The notes below the pieces were generated by a model. It ran no database searches and was not told where the DNA came from. It saw only the letters and a program-made list of their open reading frames with translations. 64,000 nucleotides of DNA from Halomonas rhizosphaerae (GTDB taxonomy: Bacteria; Pseudomonadota; Gammaproteobacteria; Pseudomonadales; Halomonadaceae), in the NCBI RefSeq assembly GCF_030010555.1, contig NZ_JASCQP010000045.1:85802-149801 (forward strand). Direction: 5' to 3'. Position 1 is the stretch's first letter; each line of letters starts with the position of its first letter. Shown piece after piece: positions 36,418-44,230 of this stretch. A program made the translations under genes and the position numbers.

Positions 36418-37380
36418 ATGGCCGAACCGGCACTGTCCATCCGTGGCTTGACCAAGGTCTACGGCAATGGCTTCCAGGCCCTGAAGGGCATCGACCTCGA
36501 CGTCGCCGAGGGCGACTTCTATGCCCTGCTGGGGCCCAACGGCGCAGGCAAGTCGACCACCCTGGGCGTGGTCTGCTCACTGGTGCAGAAGACGGCGGGC
36601 CACGTCTCGATCTTCGGCATCGATATCGACCGGGACTTCGCCCGTGCCAAGTACCATCTCGGCGTGGTACCCCAGGAATTCAACTTCAACCAGTTCGAGA
36701 AGGTCATCGACATCGTGCTGGCCCAGGCCGGCTACTACGGCATGTCGCGTCGCGAGGCACTGCCCCGGGCCAAGGAGCTGCTGCGCGATCTGGGCCTGTG
36801 GGACAAGCGCAACGGCAGCGCGCGGATGCTCTCCGGTGGCATGAAGCGTCGGCTGATGATCGCCCGAGCCTTGATGCACCGTCCCCGGCTGCTGATCCTC
36901 GACGAGCCCACCGCCGGTGTGGACATCGAGCTGCGCCGCAGCATGTGGGCGTACATGCGCCGCATCAATCGCGACGAGGGCACCACCATCATCCTCACCA
37001 CCCACTACCTGGAGGAGGCCGAGAGCCTGTGCCGCAACGTGGGGATCATCAACCACGGCGAGATCATCCGGAACACGAGTGTGCGTGAGCTGCTCGCCGA
37101 GCTCGATACCGAAACCTTCCTGCTGGATCTGGCGCACCCGATCGAGGCCGCGCCCGAGGTGGCGGGCTTCGAGGTGAGCCGGGTCGATACTGCCCAGCTG
37201 GCCGTGGTGGTGCACCGCGGCCAGCGCCTCAACGATGTCTTCGAGGCGCTCAGCGCCCAGGGGCTGCAGGTGATGTCGATGCGCAATCGCGCCAACCGGC
37301 TCGAGGAGATGTTCGTCTCCATGGTGGAGCAGGGCAACAGCGACAAGGCGGCGGCCGAAGCGGCGGGGGCACGCGCATGA
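36418..37380 (+). CDS. ABC transporter ATP-binding protein (YadG-like)
   Basis: ATPase subunit of an ABC-2 exporter, 320 residues from MAEPALSIRGLTKVYGNGFQ. Walker A is GPNGAGKST (39-47), the signature is LSGGMKRRL, Walker B is LLILDEPTAGVD, and the switch His is in LTTHYLEEAE. The C-terminal 80 residues have an accessory domain as in YadG/CcmA-like subunits. The stop overlaps the permease start (ATGA). Substrate unknown. Confidence 0.9.
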   Translation: MAEPALSIRGLTKVYGNGFQALKGIDLDVAEGDFYALLGPNGAGKSTTLGVVCSLVQKTAGHVSIFGIDIDRDFARAKYHLGVVPQEFNFNQFEKVIDIVLAQAGYYGMSRREALPRAKELLRDLGLWDKRNGSARMLSGGMKRRLMIARALMHRPRLLILDEPTAGVDIELRRSMWAYMRRINRDEGTTIILTTHYLEEAESLCRNVGIINHGEIIRNTSVRELLAELDTETFLLDLAHPIEAAPEVAGFEVSRVDTAQLAVVVHRGQRLNDVFEALSAQGLQVMSMRNRANRLEEMFVSMVEQGNSDKAAAEAAGARA

Positions 37381-38150
37381 ACCCGACCCAGATCGCCATC
37401 GCCCTCTGGACCCTGGTGCACAAGGAGGTCAAGCGCTTCACGCGGATCTGGCCGCAGACCCTGCTGCCGCCGTCGATCACCATGACGATGTACTTCATCA
37501 TCTTCGGCAACCTGATCGGCTCGCGGATCGGCGAGATGGATGGCTACAGCTACATGGACTTCATCGTCCCGGGGCTGATCATGATGGCGGTGATCACCAA
37601 CAGCTACTCCAACGTGGCATCATCCTTCTTCTCCAACAAGTTCCAGCGTTCCATCGAGGAGATGATGGTCTCGCCGATGCCCAACTGGGTGATCCTCACC
37701 GGCTTCGTGCTGGGCGGCATGGCCCGCGGCCTCGGCGTGGGACTGATCGTCACCGTGGTGTCGCTGTTCTTCACCCGGATCGAGGTGGCGCACCCGCTGC
37801 TGACGGTGTTCGTGGTGGTGCTCACCGCGGCGCTGTTCGCCATCGGCGGCTTCATCAACGCCCTGCTGGGCAAGAAGTTCGACGACATCTCCATCGTGCC
37901 GACCTTCGTGCTCACGCCGCTGACCTATCTCGGCGGGGTCTTCTACTCCATCTCGCTGCTGCCGGCCTTCTGGCAGGGCGTGTCGATGCTCAACCCCATC
38001 CTCTACATGGTCAACGTCTTCCGCTACGGCTTCCTCGGCGTCTCCGATATACCTGTGGGCTGGGCGCTGGCCGCCATCCTGGCCTTCATCAGCGTGCTCT
38101 TCGGAGTGGCCCTGTGGATGCTGAATCGCGGCAAGGGCATCAGGAGCTGA
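37377..38150 (+). CDS. ABC-2 type transporter permease (YadH-like)
   Basis: 257 residues, about six membrane helices. The family features are the N-terminal ALWTLVHKEVKRFTRIWPQT, the loop FFSNKFQRSIEEMMVSPMPN that couples to the ATPase, and LTPLTYLGGVFYSISLLP, the ABC-2 signature. It is translationally coupled to the ATPase gene. queF starts 2 bases after its stop codon, so the three genes are probably one transcript. Confidence 0.9.
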   Translation: MNPTQIAIALWTLVHKEVKRFTRIWPQTLLPPSITMTMYFIIFGNLIGSRIGEMDGYSYMDFIVPGLIMMAVITNSYSNVASSFFSNKFQRSIEEMMVSPMPNWVILTGFVLGGMARGLGVGLIVTVVSLFFTRIEVAHPLLTVFVVVLTAALFAIGGFINALLGKKFDDISIVPTFVLTPLTYLGGVFYSISLLPAFWQGVSMLNPILYMVNVFRYGFLGVSDIPVGWALAAILAFISVLFGVALWMLNRGKGIRS

Positions 38151-38151
38151 C

Positions 38152-38991
38152 ATGGCGCATTACCGACCCGATACCCTCGAGCACGCCCCGCTGGGGCGCG
38201 AGGCCGCCTACCCGGAGCACTACGATGCCGGGCTGCTCTATTCCATCACCCGGACGGCCAACCGGACGCCGCTAGGCATCGAAGAGGGCGCCTTGCCCTT
38301 CGTCGGCGAGGACGAGTGGCACGCCTTCGAGGTCTCCTGGCTCAACGCCCGCGGCAAGCCGCGGGTCGCCGTGGCGCGCTTTCGCCTGCCGGCGGATTCG
38401 CCGAACCTGATCGAGTCGAAGTCCTGGAAGCTCTATCTCAACGGCTTCAACCAGACCCGCTTCGAGAGTCGCCAGTCGGTGATCGATACCCTGGTGAGTG
38501 ACCTCTCACGCGCCGCCGGGGCCGCGGTGTCCGTCGAGCTGTTCGACGTCGATGATGAGGTGCTCTCGCCGCGCCGCCTGCCCGGCGAGTGCCTGGACGA
38601 CCTGGACATCGAGGTCACGGACTACACGCCCAGTGTCGAGCACCTGCGAGTGAGCGATGAGGAAGTCGTCGAGGAAGCGCTTCACTCTCACCTGCTCAAG
38701 TCCAACTGCCCGGTCACCGGCCAGCCCGACTGGGGCAGCGTGCTGATCCGCTATCGGGGCCCGCGGATCGACCGAGAGGGTCTGCTTCGCTATCTGATCG
38801 GCTACCGCCAGCACCAGGACTTCCACGAGCACTGTGTGGAGCACATCTTCATGGACCTGATGGCCCGGGCCCGCCCGGAACGCCTGCTGGTGCTGGCGCG
38901 CTACGTGCGTCGCGGCGGGCTGGACATCAGCCCCTGGCGTGCCACCCCCGGTGAACGCCCGCCCGAGCCGCTGCGGCTGGCGCGCCAGTAG
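38152..38991 (+). CDS. queF: NADPH-dependent 7-cyano-7-deazaguanine reductase QueF
   Basis: Reduces preQ0 to preQ1 in queuosine biosynthesis. The 279-residue, two-T-fold type has the QueF motif LIESKSWKLYLNGFN near 87-101 and the catalytic Cys186 in LKSNCPVTGQPDWGS with Asp193. IGYRQHQDFHEHCVEHIF carries substrate-binding residues. The position immediately behind the ABC exporter pair is unusual for a tRNA-modification gene and probably reflects shared transcription rather than a shared role. Confidence 0.96.
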   Translation: MAHYRPDTLEHAPLGREAAYPEHYDAGLLYSITRTANRTPLGIEEGALPFVGEDEWHAFEVSWLNARGKPRVAVARFRLPADSPNLIESKSWKLYLNGFNQTRFESRQSVIDTLVSDLSRAAGAAVSVELFDVDDEVLSPRRLPGECLDDLDIEVTDYTPSVEHLRVSDEEVVEEALHSHLLKSNCPVTGQPDWGSVLIRYRGPRIDREGLLRYLIGYRQHQDFHEHCVEHIFMDLMARARPERLLVLARYVRRGGLDISPWRATPGERPPEPLRLARQ

Positions 38992-39002
38992 CCGCTTGGG
39001 TA

Positions 39003-39143
39003 GGCTTGGTCTGAAAAGTCGGCGAGCGAAGGTCAGACAAGGCAAAAATTGGCGAAAAGACGGAGTTTACGCGGTGTAAATGAGTACTTTGAGCCGATTT
39101 TTAACGCTGTATGGCCGAGCGCAGGCAGTTTTCGGACTGAGCC
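39003..39143. repeat. 141-bp inverted-repeat element (MITE-like) between queF and nitroreductase gene
   Basis: The element is bounded by 17-base imperfect inverted repeats (39003-39019 GGCTTGGTCTGAAAAGT; 39127-39143), matching at 13 of 17 positions. Inside, AAAAATTGGC pairs with GCCGATTTTT and TTTAC-GCGGT-GTAAA forms the tip, so the whole element could fold into one long imperfect hairpin. It is more AT-rich than the neighbouring genes and encodes nothing convincing. No target-site duplication is obvious. Confidence 0.65.
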
Positions 39144-39177
39144 TCGAGTGCCGATAGAACCTGAACAGGAGAACAAC

Positions 39178-39738
39178 ATGGATGCGATGACGCTGCTGCA
39201 CGAACGCAGCTCCATGGGCAAGCTGATGGGGCCGCCGCCGAGCCCCGAGCAGCTGGAGGCGATCTACCGGGCGGCCCTGCGGGCCCCGGATCACAAGGAG
39301 CTGCGCCCCTGGCGCTTCATCGAGTTCTCCGGCGAGGGCCTCTCGCGGCTCGGCGAGCTGTTCGCCGAGGCGGAGTTCCGCGAGGATCCCCACGTGGGTG
39401 ACGCGGCCCTCGATGCCGCGCGCAAGAAGCCGCGGCGTGCGCCGATGATCATCGCGGTGATCGCCAAGGTTACGCCCGACATCCCCAAGGTACCGAGGAT
39501 CGAGCAGGTGATCTCGGCCGGCTGCGCGGCCCACGGCATCCTGCTCGCCGCCCATGCCCAGGGACTCGGCGCCATGTGGCGCAGCGGCAAATACGCCTTC
39601 GATCCTACGGTGCGCAAGGGCCTGGGGCTTGGCGAGGAGGACGAGGTGGTGGCCTTCATCTATCTCGGGACGCCGGGCGGGCGCCACAGGCCGATCCCCG
39701 AGCACGACATCGAGGCCTTCGTGGAGCGCTGGGACTGA
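39178..39738 (+). CDS. Nitroreductase-family protein (YdjA-like)
   Basis: FMN-dependent NAD(P)H oxidoreductase fold, 186 residues from MDAMTLLHERSSMGKLMGPP behind AACAGGAGAACAAC. Family landmarks are the N-terminal R-S helix, AALRAPDHKELRPWRFIEFS (FMN contact) and GCAAHGILLAAHAQGLGAMW. The short single-domain form resembles YdjA. Frames extending upstream run into the inverted-repeat element and were rejected. Confidence 0.88.
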   Translation: MDAMTLLHERSSMGKLMGPPPSPEQLEAIYRAALRAPDHKELRPWRFIEFSGEGLSRLGELFAEAEFREDPHVGDAALDAARKKPRRAPMIIAVIAKVTPDIPKVPRIEQVISAGCAAHGILLAAHAQGLGAMWRSGKYAFDPTVRKGLGLGEEDEVVAFIYLGTPGGRHRPIPEHDIEAFVERWD

Positions 39739-39740
39739 GC

Positions 39741-40244
39741 ATGCGACAGATCGGCGTTCCCCACCCCCGCCTGCCGTTGCCCGTTGCCGGCGGCGAGGAC
39801 GACATGGCCGACTTCCTCGCCTGGCTGGGCGAGGCGATCCCCATGGTCCCCGCGCTGGGCATCCGCCAGATGACGCGTGACGGCGACTGCCTGGCCTGGT
39901 CGCTATCGCTCACGCCCAGCCTGAACGACAAGGGTACCGGTTTCGGCGGGTCGCTCGCCGCCCAGACGACCCTGCTGGGCTGGTGCTGGACCACCCTCTG
40001 GCTGCGCCGTCACGGGCTTGCACGTGACGTGGTGGTGGCCGAGGCCAGCCAGCGCTTCCTGGCCCCGGTAACCGGCGACTATCGCCTCACCTGCGAGCCC
40101 GAAGCCGTCGATGGGCCCTCGGCCCTTGCCGAACGGCTGGAGCTGCGCGGCAAGGGTCGCATTGCCCTGGTCCAGCGTCTCTGGTGCGGCGAGACACTGT
40201 GCCTGGAAGCCCGCGGCGACTATGCCGTGCTGCCCGCCGCATGA
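39741..40244 (+). CDS. Hot-dog-fold thioesterase, YiiD C-terminal-domain type
   Basis: 167 residues starting MRQIGVPHPRLPLPVAGGED, two bases after the nitroreductase stop, so probably co-transcribed. The segment LTPSLNDKGTGFGGSLAAQT followed by LLGWCWTTLWLRRHGL matches the putative thioesterase domain found at the C-terminus of YiiD (asparagine-containing N-K-x-T-x-F-G-G motif). ASQRFLAPVTGDY is the central strand. An acyl-CoA or acyl-ACP substrate is expected from the family; it is not determined here. Confidence 0.8.
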   Translation: MRQIGVPHPRLPLPVAGGEDDMADFLAWLGEAIPMVPALGIRQMTRDGDCLAWSLSLTPSLNDKGTGFGGSLAAQTTLLGWCWTTLWLRRHGLARDVVVAEASQRFLAPVTGDYRLTCEPEAVDGPSALAERLELRGKGRIALVQRLWCGETLCLEARGDYAVLPAA

Positions 40245-40267
40245 GCCGGTGATGGAAGGAAAACGGC

Positions 40268-40296
40268 TTGCAATCGCGCACTTAAGTCGATAACAT
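40268..40296 (+). promoter_or_regulatory. Promoter of tRNA-Ser
   Basis: TTGCAA (40268-40273) and TAACAT (40291-40296) with 17-base spacing are followed by GTGCGCCG. Confidence 0.7.
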
Positions 40297-40360
40297 GTGC
40301 GCCGTTCTGGAGGAGAAGGCACGGCGCAGCTGAGGTCGCTCGATTCGAGAACCACAATGC

Positions 40361-40448
40361 GGAGGGGTGTCCGAGTGGTCGAAGGAGCACGCCTGGAAAG
40401 TGTGTAGGTCGAAAGGCCTCGAGGGTTCGAATCCCTCCCCCTCCGCCA
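40361..40448 (+). tRNA. tRNA-Ser (anticodon GGA)
   Basis: 88-base class II tRNA. The acceptor GGAGGGG/CCCCTCC, the anticodon loop CTGGAAA, a long variable arm (GTAGGTCGAAAGGCCTC), T loop TTCGAAT and encoded CCA are all clear. Confidence 0.97.
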
Positions 40449-40459
40449 CGAATATCGGA

Positions 40460-40493
40460 AGAGCCGCTGAGACATCAGCGGCTCTTTCTTTTT
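40460..40493 (+). terminator. Rho-independent terminator of tRNA-Ser
   Basis: An 11-bp stem AGAGCCGCTGA / TCAGCGGCTCT with a GACA loop is followed by TTCTTTTT, 11 bases after the tRNA. Confidence 0.95.
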
Positions 40494-40814
40494 CAGGGTG
40501 CGCCAAGGTCATGCGCATGACCTTCTGCCTGATTCTGGTCCGCCTCGCGGTCGCCTGGCCGGAACCGGGTCGTACCGGGGGGCCGTCGCATCCAGGACAT
40601 GTTGGTAGCCTGGAATGAAAGGCGGCTTCTGTCCCCATCGAGCGCAGGCCCTCGCGAAGCATCACGTCGGTCAGGGCCGGTCAGAAGGGTGCGTCGCATG
40701 ATCAATCGGCCGTCTCGAGACATGGGGGATTCTGTGCCGTGACGCTATGCCGCAACCCTCGGAATACATTGCCCCACCCAGGTCAGGAACCGTCGGTTGC
40801 AAGTCCTGGACAGG
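40494..40814. other. Gene-free stretch downstream of tRNA-Ser
   Basis: No reading frame here has a plausible start, codon pattern or recognisable product, and no repeat of the tRNA-Ser 3' end is visible by eye. It may hold debris at the edge of an accessory region and the terminator of the EamA gene. Confidence 0.5.
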
Positions 40815-41705
40815 TCATGCCGCTCTGGGGCTGCGCGCGGGAATGACCTCAAGCAGGCCCGCGAAGAGCACGATGACACCTCCCGCGATCTCGAAGCCTG
40901 TCAGTGACTCATCGGCGAGGAGGGCTGCGGAGAGCGCCCCCACCAGCACCTCCGTCATCAGCAGGATGCTGACGCGTGCCGGCTCAAGCCGGACCGTCGC
41001 CCACATCAATGCCACAAGGGTCAAGCCCCACCAGAGGCCACCCGTCAGCAGTGCCAGCCCCGTGATCGTGAAAGCCTGACTCGAGACAAGGCTGGGCACC
41101 GGCTCAAGTGTCGGGGCGAGAACCAGCGCCGTCACTGCCGCGCCGAGGGCGAAGATGAAGGCGGCGGGCAGGGCCGTAATGGTGGATCGGGCGCGGATGC
41201 CGGTGGTGGAGAAAGACCAGAGGATACCGCCCATCAATGACATCCACTCACCTGCTCCCTGAGGCAGCGGTAGATTGCCGTCGGCCCCCAGCATGATGGC
41301 CAGTCCTGCCAGGCCCAGGACAATGGCGACAATGCGCAGGCGGGGCGTCGGCCAACCCATCAGGAAGCGGCCGATCAGCGTGCTCCACACCGGGCTGAGA
41401 AACCACAGCAGGATGATGATCGCGACTCGTCCATAGAGGAAGCCGATCGAGTAGAGCGCGAAAGCGGCACCGCCCAAGGCGACCGAGAGCAGGGCGATCG
41501 GTCGGGTTCGGGCCATTTGGCGGCGATGTCGAACGGCAAAGGGCAGAAGAAGTACCACCGTGCCCGCGGTGATGGCGGCTGTCCCCCAGGCGCCCGCCAG
41601 GCCCATCTCTCCCAGGGCGCGAACCGGTAGCCAGTAGAACCCCCATAGCACCCCCGTGGCGAGAACGATGGCGGAGGCGAGAAGCGTGTGCTGATCGGGT
41701 TGCAT
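40815..41705 (-). CDS. EamA/DMT-family membrane exporter
   Basis: 296 residues with ten hydrophobic segments in two homologous halves: first LLASAIVLATGVLWGFYWLP and AIIILLWFLSPVWSTLIGRF, then LMGGILWSFSTTGIRARS and SILLMTEVLVGALSAALLAD. Members export amino acids or other small metabolites, but the substrate cannot be inferred. No strong ribosome-binding site precedes the ATG. It is divergent from a LysR-type gene, which is likely its regulator. Confidence 0.85.
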   Translation of the reverse strand: MQPDQHTLLASAIVLATGVLWGFYWLPVRALGEMGLAGAWGTAAITAGTVVLLLPFAVRHRRQMARTRPIALLSVALGGAAFALYSIGFLYGRVAIIILLWFLSPVWSTLIGRFLMGWPTPRLRIVAIVLGLAGLAIMLGADGNLPLPQGAGEWMSLMGGILWSFSTTGIRARSTITALPAAFIFALGAAVTALVLAPTLEPVPSLVSSQAFTITGLALLTGGLWWGLTLVALMWATVRLEPARVSILLMTEVLVGALSAALLADESLTGFEIAGGVIVLFAGLLEVIPARSPRAA

Positions 41706-41925
41706 GAGACATGGCCTTGCTATTGCGTGAGGGCGGGGGCGAGTTGCTCCGCGCTAGCCGAACCATGGCGAGTCAGTGTGTTCCTGCGCGGAAGCCGTTA
41801 TCGCCGAAACGGCCATAACGTAACTTTTCTTACCTTTGATGCGAGCGATGTCAGCTATTTTCCTTAATAAAGGGCATCATGCAATGTATTTGATCTATAC
41901 ATAGAGGTTAGATAAAGTTTCTTTT
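41706..41925. promoter_or_regulatory. AT-rich divergent control region (EamA / LysR)
   Basis: The 220-base spacer becomes markedly AT-rich from about 41815, unlike the surroundings. It should contain both promoters and LysR-type T-N11-A sites. No single best site was assigned. Confidence 0.45.
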
Positions 41926-42906
41926 ATGAAACGCCCTCTGCCTTCTCTCAATGCGCTTCGCGCCTTCGAGACTACTGCTCGCCATTCGAGCTTCGTGCCT
42001 GCTGCCGACGAGCTCCATGTCACGCCGGCGGCGGTGAAGCAACTGGTGCGCAAGCTGGAAGAGCACCTGGGCATAGCACTCGTCGAACGCAGTGGGCGCG
42101 GCCTGAAGGTGACGCCGGCCGGCCGTGTTGGCCTGGAATCACTGACGGCAGGCTTCCTGCAGATCGAACGGGCGGTTGGCCAGATGAGGGACTACCGTAA
42201 CCCTCAACGCCTGGTCGTCTCCGCCGAACCTTCCTTCGCCACTGCCTGGCTGGTACCCCGGCTCGAGCGGTTCCGCGCCATGCATCCCGACATCGATGTG
42301 CTGATCGATTCCTCACTTCGCCTTGCGGATCTTGAAAGGGGCGCGGCGGACGTGGCGATTCGTTTCGGCGTCGCTCCGGAGAAGGGGGATGTGGCCTACC
42401 GGCTGTTCGACGAGAAGCTCTGTGCCTTCTGCAGTCCATCGCTGACCTCGCGCCATGAGGGATTGCGCCAGTTGGACGACCTCTCTCGCGCCACCCTGAT
42501 TCACTGGGATACCTCAGCCCTGACCTGGGCCACGGCAACTCGGGCGTGGGTGGGGTGGGAGCCCTGGCTCGAGACGCTGGGAGCCGGACACATAGATGCT
42601 CGACGAGGGGTCAGCTTCAGCGACTACAACCTGGCCGTCCAGGCGGCGATTGCGGGACAAGGGGTCGTCCTTGGTAGCCTGCCGATACTGAGCGATCTGG
42701 TCGCGGCAGGGCTTCTGGTGCGTGCATTTCCGGACATCGTGGAGACGAGCATCGGTTACGATATCGTTGCGACCCGTGACGCCATCGGTAACCAGCAGGT
42801 TCAGAGTTTCATCGCCTGGACCAAGGCGGAAGCGGCAGCGGCAGGGCACGTGCAGCAGCCTCCCGCTGAATCGTCCCAGAGGGGCAGGACACGCCGGGTC
42901 CTGTAG
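41926..42906 (+). CDS. LysR-family transcriptional regulator (GcvA-like)
   Basis: 326 residues. The N-terminal MKRPLPSLNALRAFETTARH, FVPAADELHVTPAAVKQLVR and LEEHLGIALVERSGRGLKVT form the winged helix of the GcvA/DsdC-like group. The effector domain includes DIDVLIDSSLRLADLERGAA and VAIRFGVAPEKGD. The C-terminal 25 residues (after AAAAGHVQQPPAE) look like an unaligned tail. It is divergent from the EamA exporter and is expected to control it. Confidence 0.9.
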   Translation: MKRPLPSLNALRAFETTARHSSFVPAADELHVTPAAVKQLVRKLEEHLGIALVERSGRGLKVTPAGRVGLESLTAGFLQIERAVGQMRDYRNPQRLVVSAEPSFATAWLVPRLERFRAMHPDIDVLIDSSLRLADLERGAADVAIRFGVAPEKGDVAYRLFDEKLCAFCSPSLTSRHEGLRQLDDLSRATLIHWDTSALTWATATRAWVGWEPWLETLGAGHIDARRGVSFSDYNLAVQAAIAGQGVVLGSLPILSDLVAAGLLVRAFPDIVETSIGYDIVATRDAIGNQQVQSFIAWTKAEAAAAGHVQQPPAESSQRGRTRRVL

Positions 42907-42923
42907 GCCTGTAGGGAAGGTGA

Positions 42924-43082
42924 GGGAAGGCACCTCCTGAACCTGACGTGGCGTTCGCCACCGGGGATCTGCCGATCCGAAACATCATCCGGGCGGCGAT
43001 CCGGCGCAACGTGATCGGCCTGCCGGCGATCATCGTCGCGCTCTGCCCTATTGTGCCGCTGGTGTTCGACGTCGCCTTCTGA
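42924..43082 (+). pseudogene. Possible C-terminal remnant of a membrane protein
   Basis: The frame is open from 42924 to the TGA at 43080-43082. It encodes PDVAFATGDLPIRNIIRAAI followed by a hydrophobic segment RNVIGLPAIIVALCPIVPLV and a short tail. A cytoplasmic amphipathic stretch followed by one terminal membrane helix resembles the end of a secondary transporter. No start codon with a ribosome-binding site and no upstream helices are present. The family is not recognised. Confidence 0.35.
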
Positions 43083-43113
43083 ACGCACTATCCGCCCCTG
43101 GGAGTGAGCGGTC

Positions 43114-43770
43114 CTATTCGTCGTCCTCCACGAATCGGTCCGGCAGGTTCTCGTCGCTGCCCGCCAGCCCGAAGGTGGCGCGTGGCGGATCGAAGCCCTC
43201 CTGTTCGCCGATCACCTCACCCGCCGTGGAAATGACGATGCTGCGCTTCTCCGCGTAGCAGTAATGATAGCGCTTGATCTCACCCCAGGTGACCAACTTG
43301 CCGCCGCTCTCCTGCATGTGGTCGCGGACCTTCTGGCAGGCGGCCGCCAGCCGTGCCTCCCATGGCAGTCGCCAGAAGCCGAGCGGGAACCTCAGCCGGC
43401 GGAAGTGCTCGGTGAAGGCCATGGCGAAGATCGGCGTGCCGGGGCCACGCACATAGTCGGTTTCGGCGAACAACCAGTGGCGAAAGGCCGCGCGGTCCTC
43501 AGCGAGTCGCTTCTCCAGGGTCTCGATGGCGGGCCGGGCGTTGGCCTCGTCGAGCCCGGCACAGCGGCACAGTGCCTCGAGAAAGCCGCGCTCGCCGTAG
43601 CGGGCATCGCGGTGCGTCTTCTCGAGGCCGAGATAGGGACTCTTCCGGATGGCGTGCAGATGCCCCAGGGCCGTCTCGTCGGCCGTCGTGTAGCCCATGC
43701 CACGCAGCACATCGGCGTCCGACAGGTGCTGGGTCCTGAGCAGCAGTTCCTGTTGCAGGTTCATGGTCAT
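43114..43770 (-). CDS. Conserved-looking protein of unknown function
   Basis: 218 residues (216 from the second ATG at 43764, which has the better spacing to GGGGAGG). No family recognised. It is soluble, mainly helical, rich in Arg and aromatic residues. It contains LSDADVLRGMGYTTADETAL near the N-terminus and PWEARLAAACQKVRDHMQES plus TWGEIKRYHYCYAEKRSIVI in the second half, ending in an acidic FVEDDE. Its start overlaps the stop of the small upstream gene (ATGA), so the two are likely one operon. GC content and codon use look like the host's. Confidence 0.6.
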   Translation of the reverse strand: MTMNLQQELLLRTQHLSDADVLRGMGYTTADETALGHLHAIRKSPYLGLEKTHRDARYGERGFLEALCRCAGLDEANARPAIETLEKRLAEDRAAFRHWLFAETDYVRGPGTPIFAMAFTEHFRRLRFPLGFWRLPWEARLAAACQKVRDHMQESGGKLVTWGEIKRYHYCYAEKRSIVISTAGEVIGEQEGFDPPRATFGLAGSDENLPDRFVEDDE

Positions 43771-43982
43771 GGCCTCCCCGAGAGCGTGTGGGACGCGCAG
43801 TCGGCAGGGCGAGGGCCCCGGGATGCGCGCTGCGCCCCGAGAATGGCGGCATTGGTCAGCTCCGGTCGCACGACCTCGTCCTGGGCGAGGAGGGCGGCCA
43901 GGGTATCGCGACGCGACACCGATAAGGCGGCGACGTCGTCAACGGCGGTTGGGTTGTGCGAGGCGGTGGTGCGGTGCGTCAT
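43767..43982 (-). CDS. Small protein of unknown function, coupled to the 43114-43770 gene
   Basis: 71 residues from the ATG at 43982 preceded by GGAGACGATC. The sequence begins MTHRTTASHNPTAVDDVAAL and continues SVSRRDTLAALLAQDEVVRP. No membrane segment or known motif was seen. A four-base overlap with the next gene supports it being real. Function unknown. Confidence 0.5.
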   Translation of the reverse strand: MTHRTTASHNPTAVDDVAALSVSRRDTLAALLAQDEVVRPELTNAAILGAQRASRGPRPADCASHTLSGRP

Positions 43983-44060
43983 GATCGTCTCCATTTCCCC
44001 TGGTGTGCCTTGGAAAGCGTGGTTCGGCAAGCGCCGACCCAGGGGAGTGGAGTCGCACGC

Positions 44061-44110
44061 CGCTTTAGCTGCATTTCTATCCCGCCCGCAAGTTGGTGCT
44101 TAAATCGGCG
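44061..44110. repeat. 50-bp structured repeat, copy A
   Basis: It matches copy B (44173-44222) at 40 of 50 positions. The shared core is CGCTTTAG, GCATTT, CGCCCGCAAG and AAATCGGCG. ATTT and AAAT can pair to close a small hairpin. Copy A lacks its own obvious promoter and terminator. Confidence 0.8.
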
Positions 44111-44131
44111 GTGGCCCGAAGGCCCATCAAC

Positions 44132-44162
44132 AAAAAACCCGCTTTTCATAAGCTAAAGCGGG
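44132..44162 (-). terminator. Rho-independent terminator on the minus strand
   Basis: On the minus strand an 8-bp stem CCCGCTTT / AAAGCGGG with a 9-base loop is followed by TTTTTT (44137-44132). No protein gene on this strand ends nearby except a fragment at 44288, which supports a short RNA gene. Confidence 0.8.
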
Positions 44163-44172
44163 CCTCTGGCGT

Positions 44173-44222
44173 CGCTTTAGCGGCATTTGTAGAGCGCCCG
44201 CAAGCTGAGACTCAAATCGGCG
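44173..44222. repeat. 50-bp structured repeat, copy B
   Basis: See copy A at 44061-44110. This copy lies between the promoter at 44231-44260 and the terminator at 44132-44162 (both minus strand). Confidence 0.8.
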
Positions 44223-44230
44223 CTTTGGTA

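Larger units (their letters stand above)
44131..44224 (-). ncRNA. Candidate small RNA containing repeat copy B
   Basis: A minus-strand unit of about 95 nt runs from a predicted start near 44224, seven bases after a TATCGT -10 box, to a terminator ending at 44132. It contains the whole of repeat copy B, whose ATTTG/CAAAT ends can pair. No open reading frame fits. It is predicted only from promoter, terminator and repeat conservation. Confidence 0.4.

Noticed and set aside
44061..44222. Integron attC-like interpretation of the two 50-bp repeats
   Set aside because: No conserved attC core pair (RYYYAAC / GTTRRRY) and no integrase in the window. A promoter and terminator around copy B favour an RNA interpretation.
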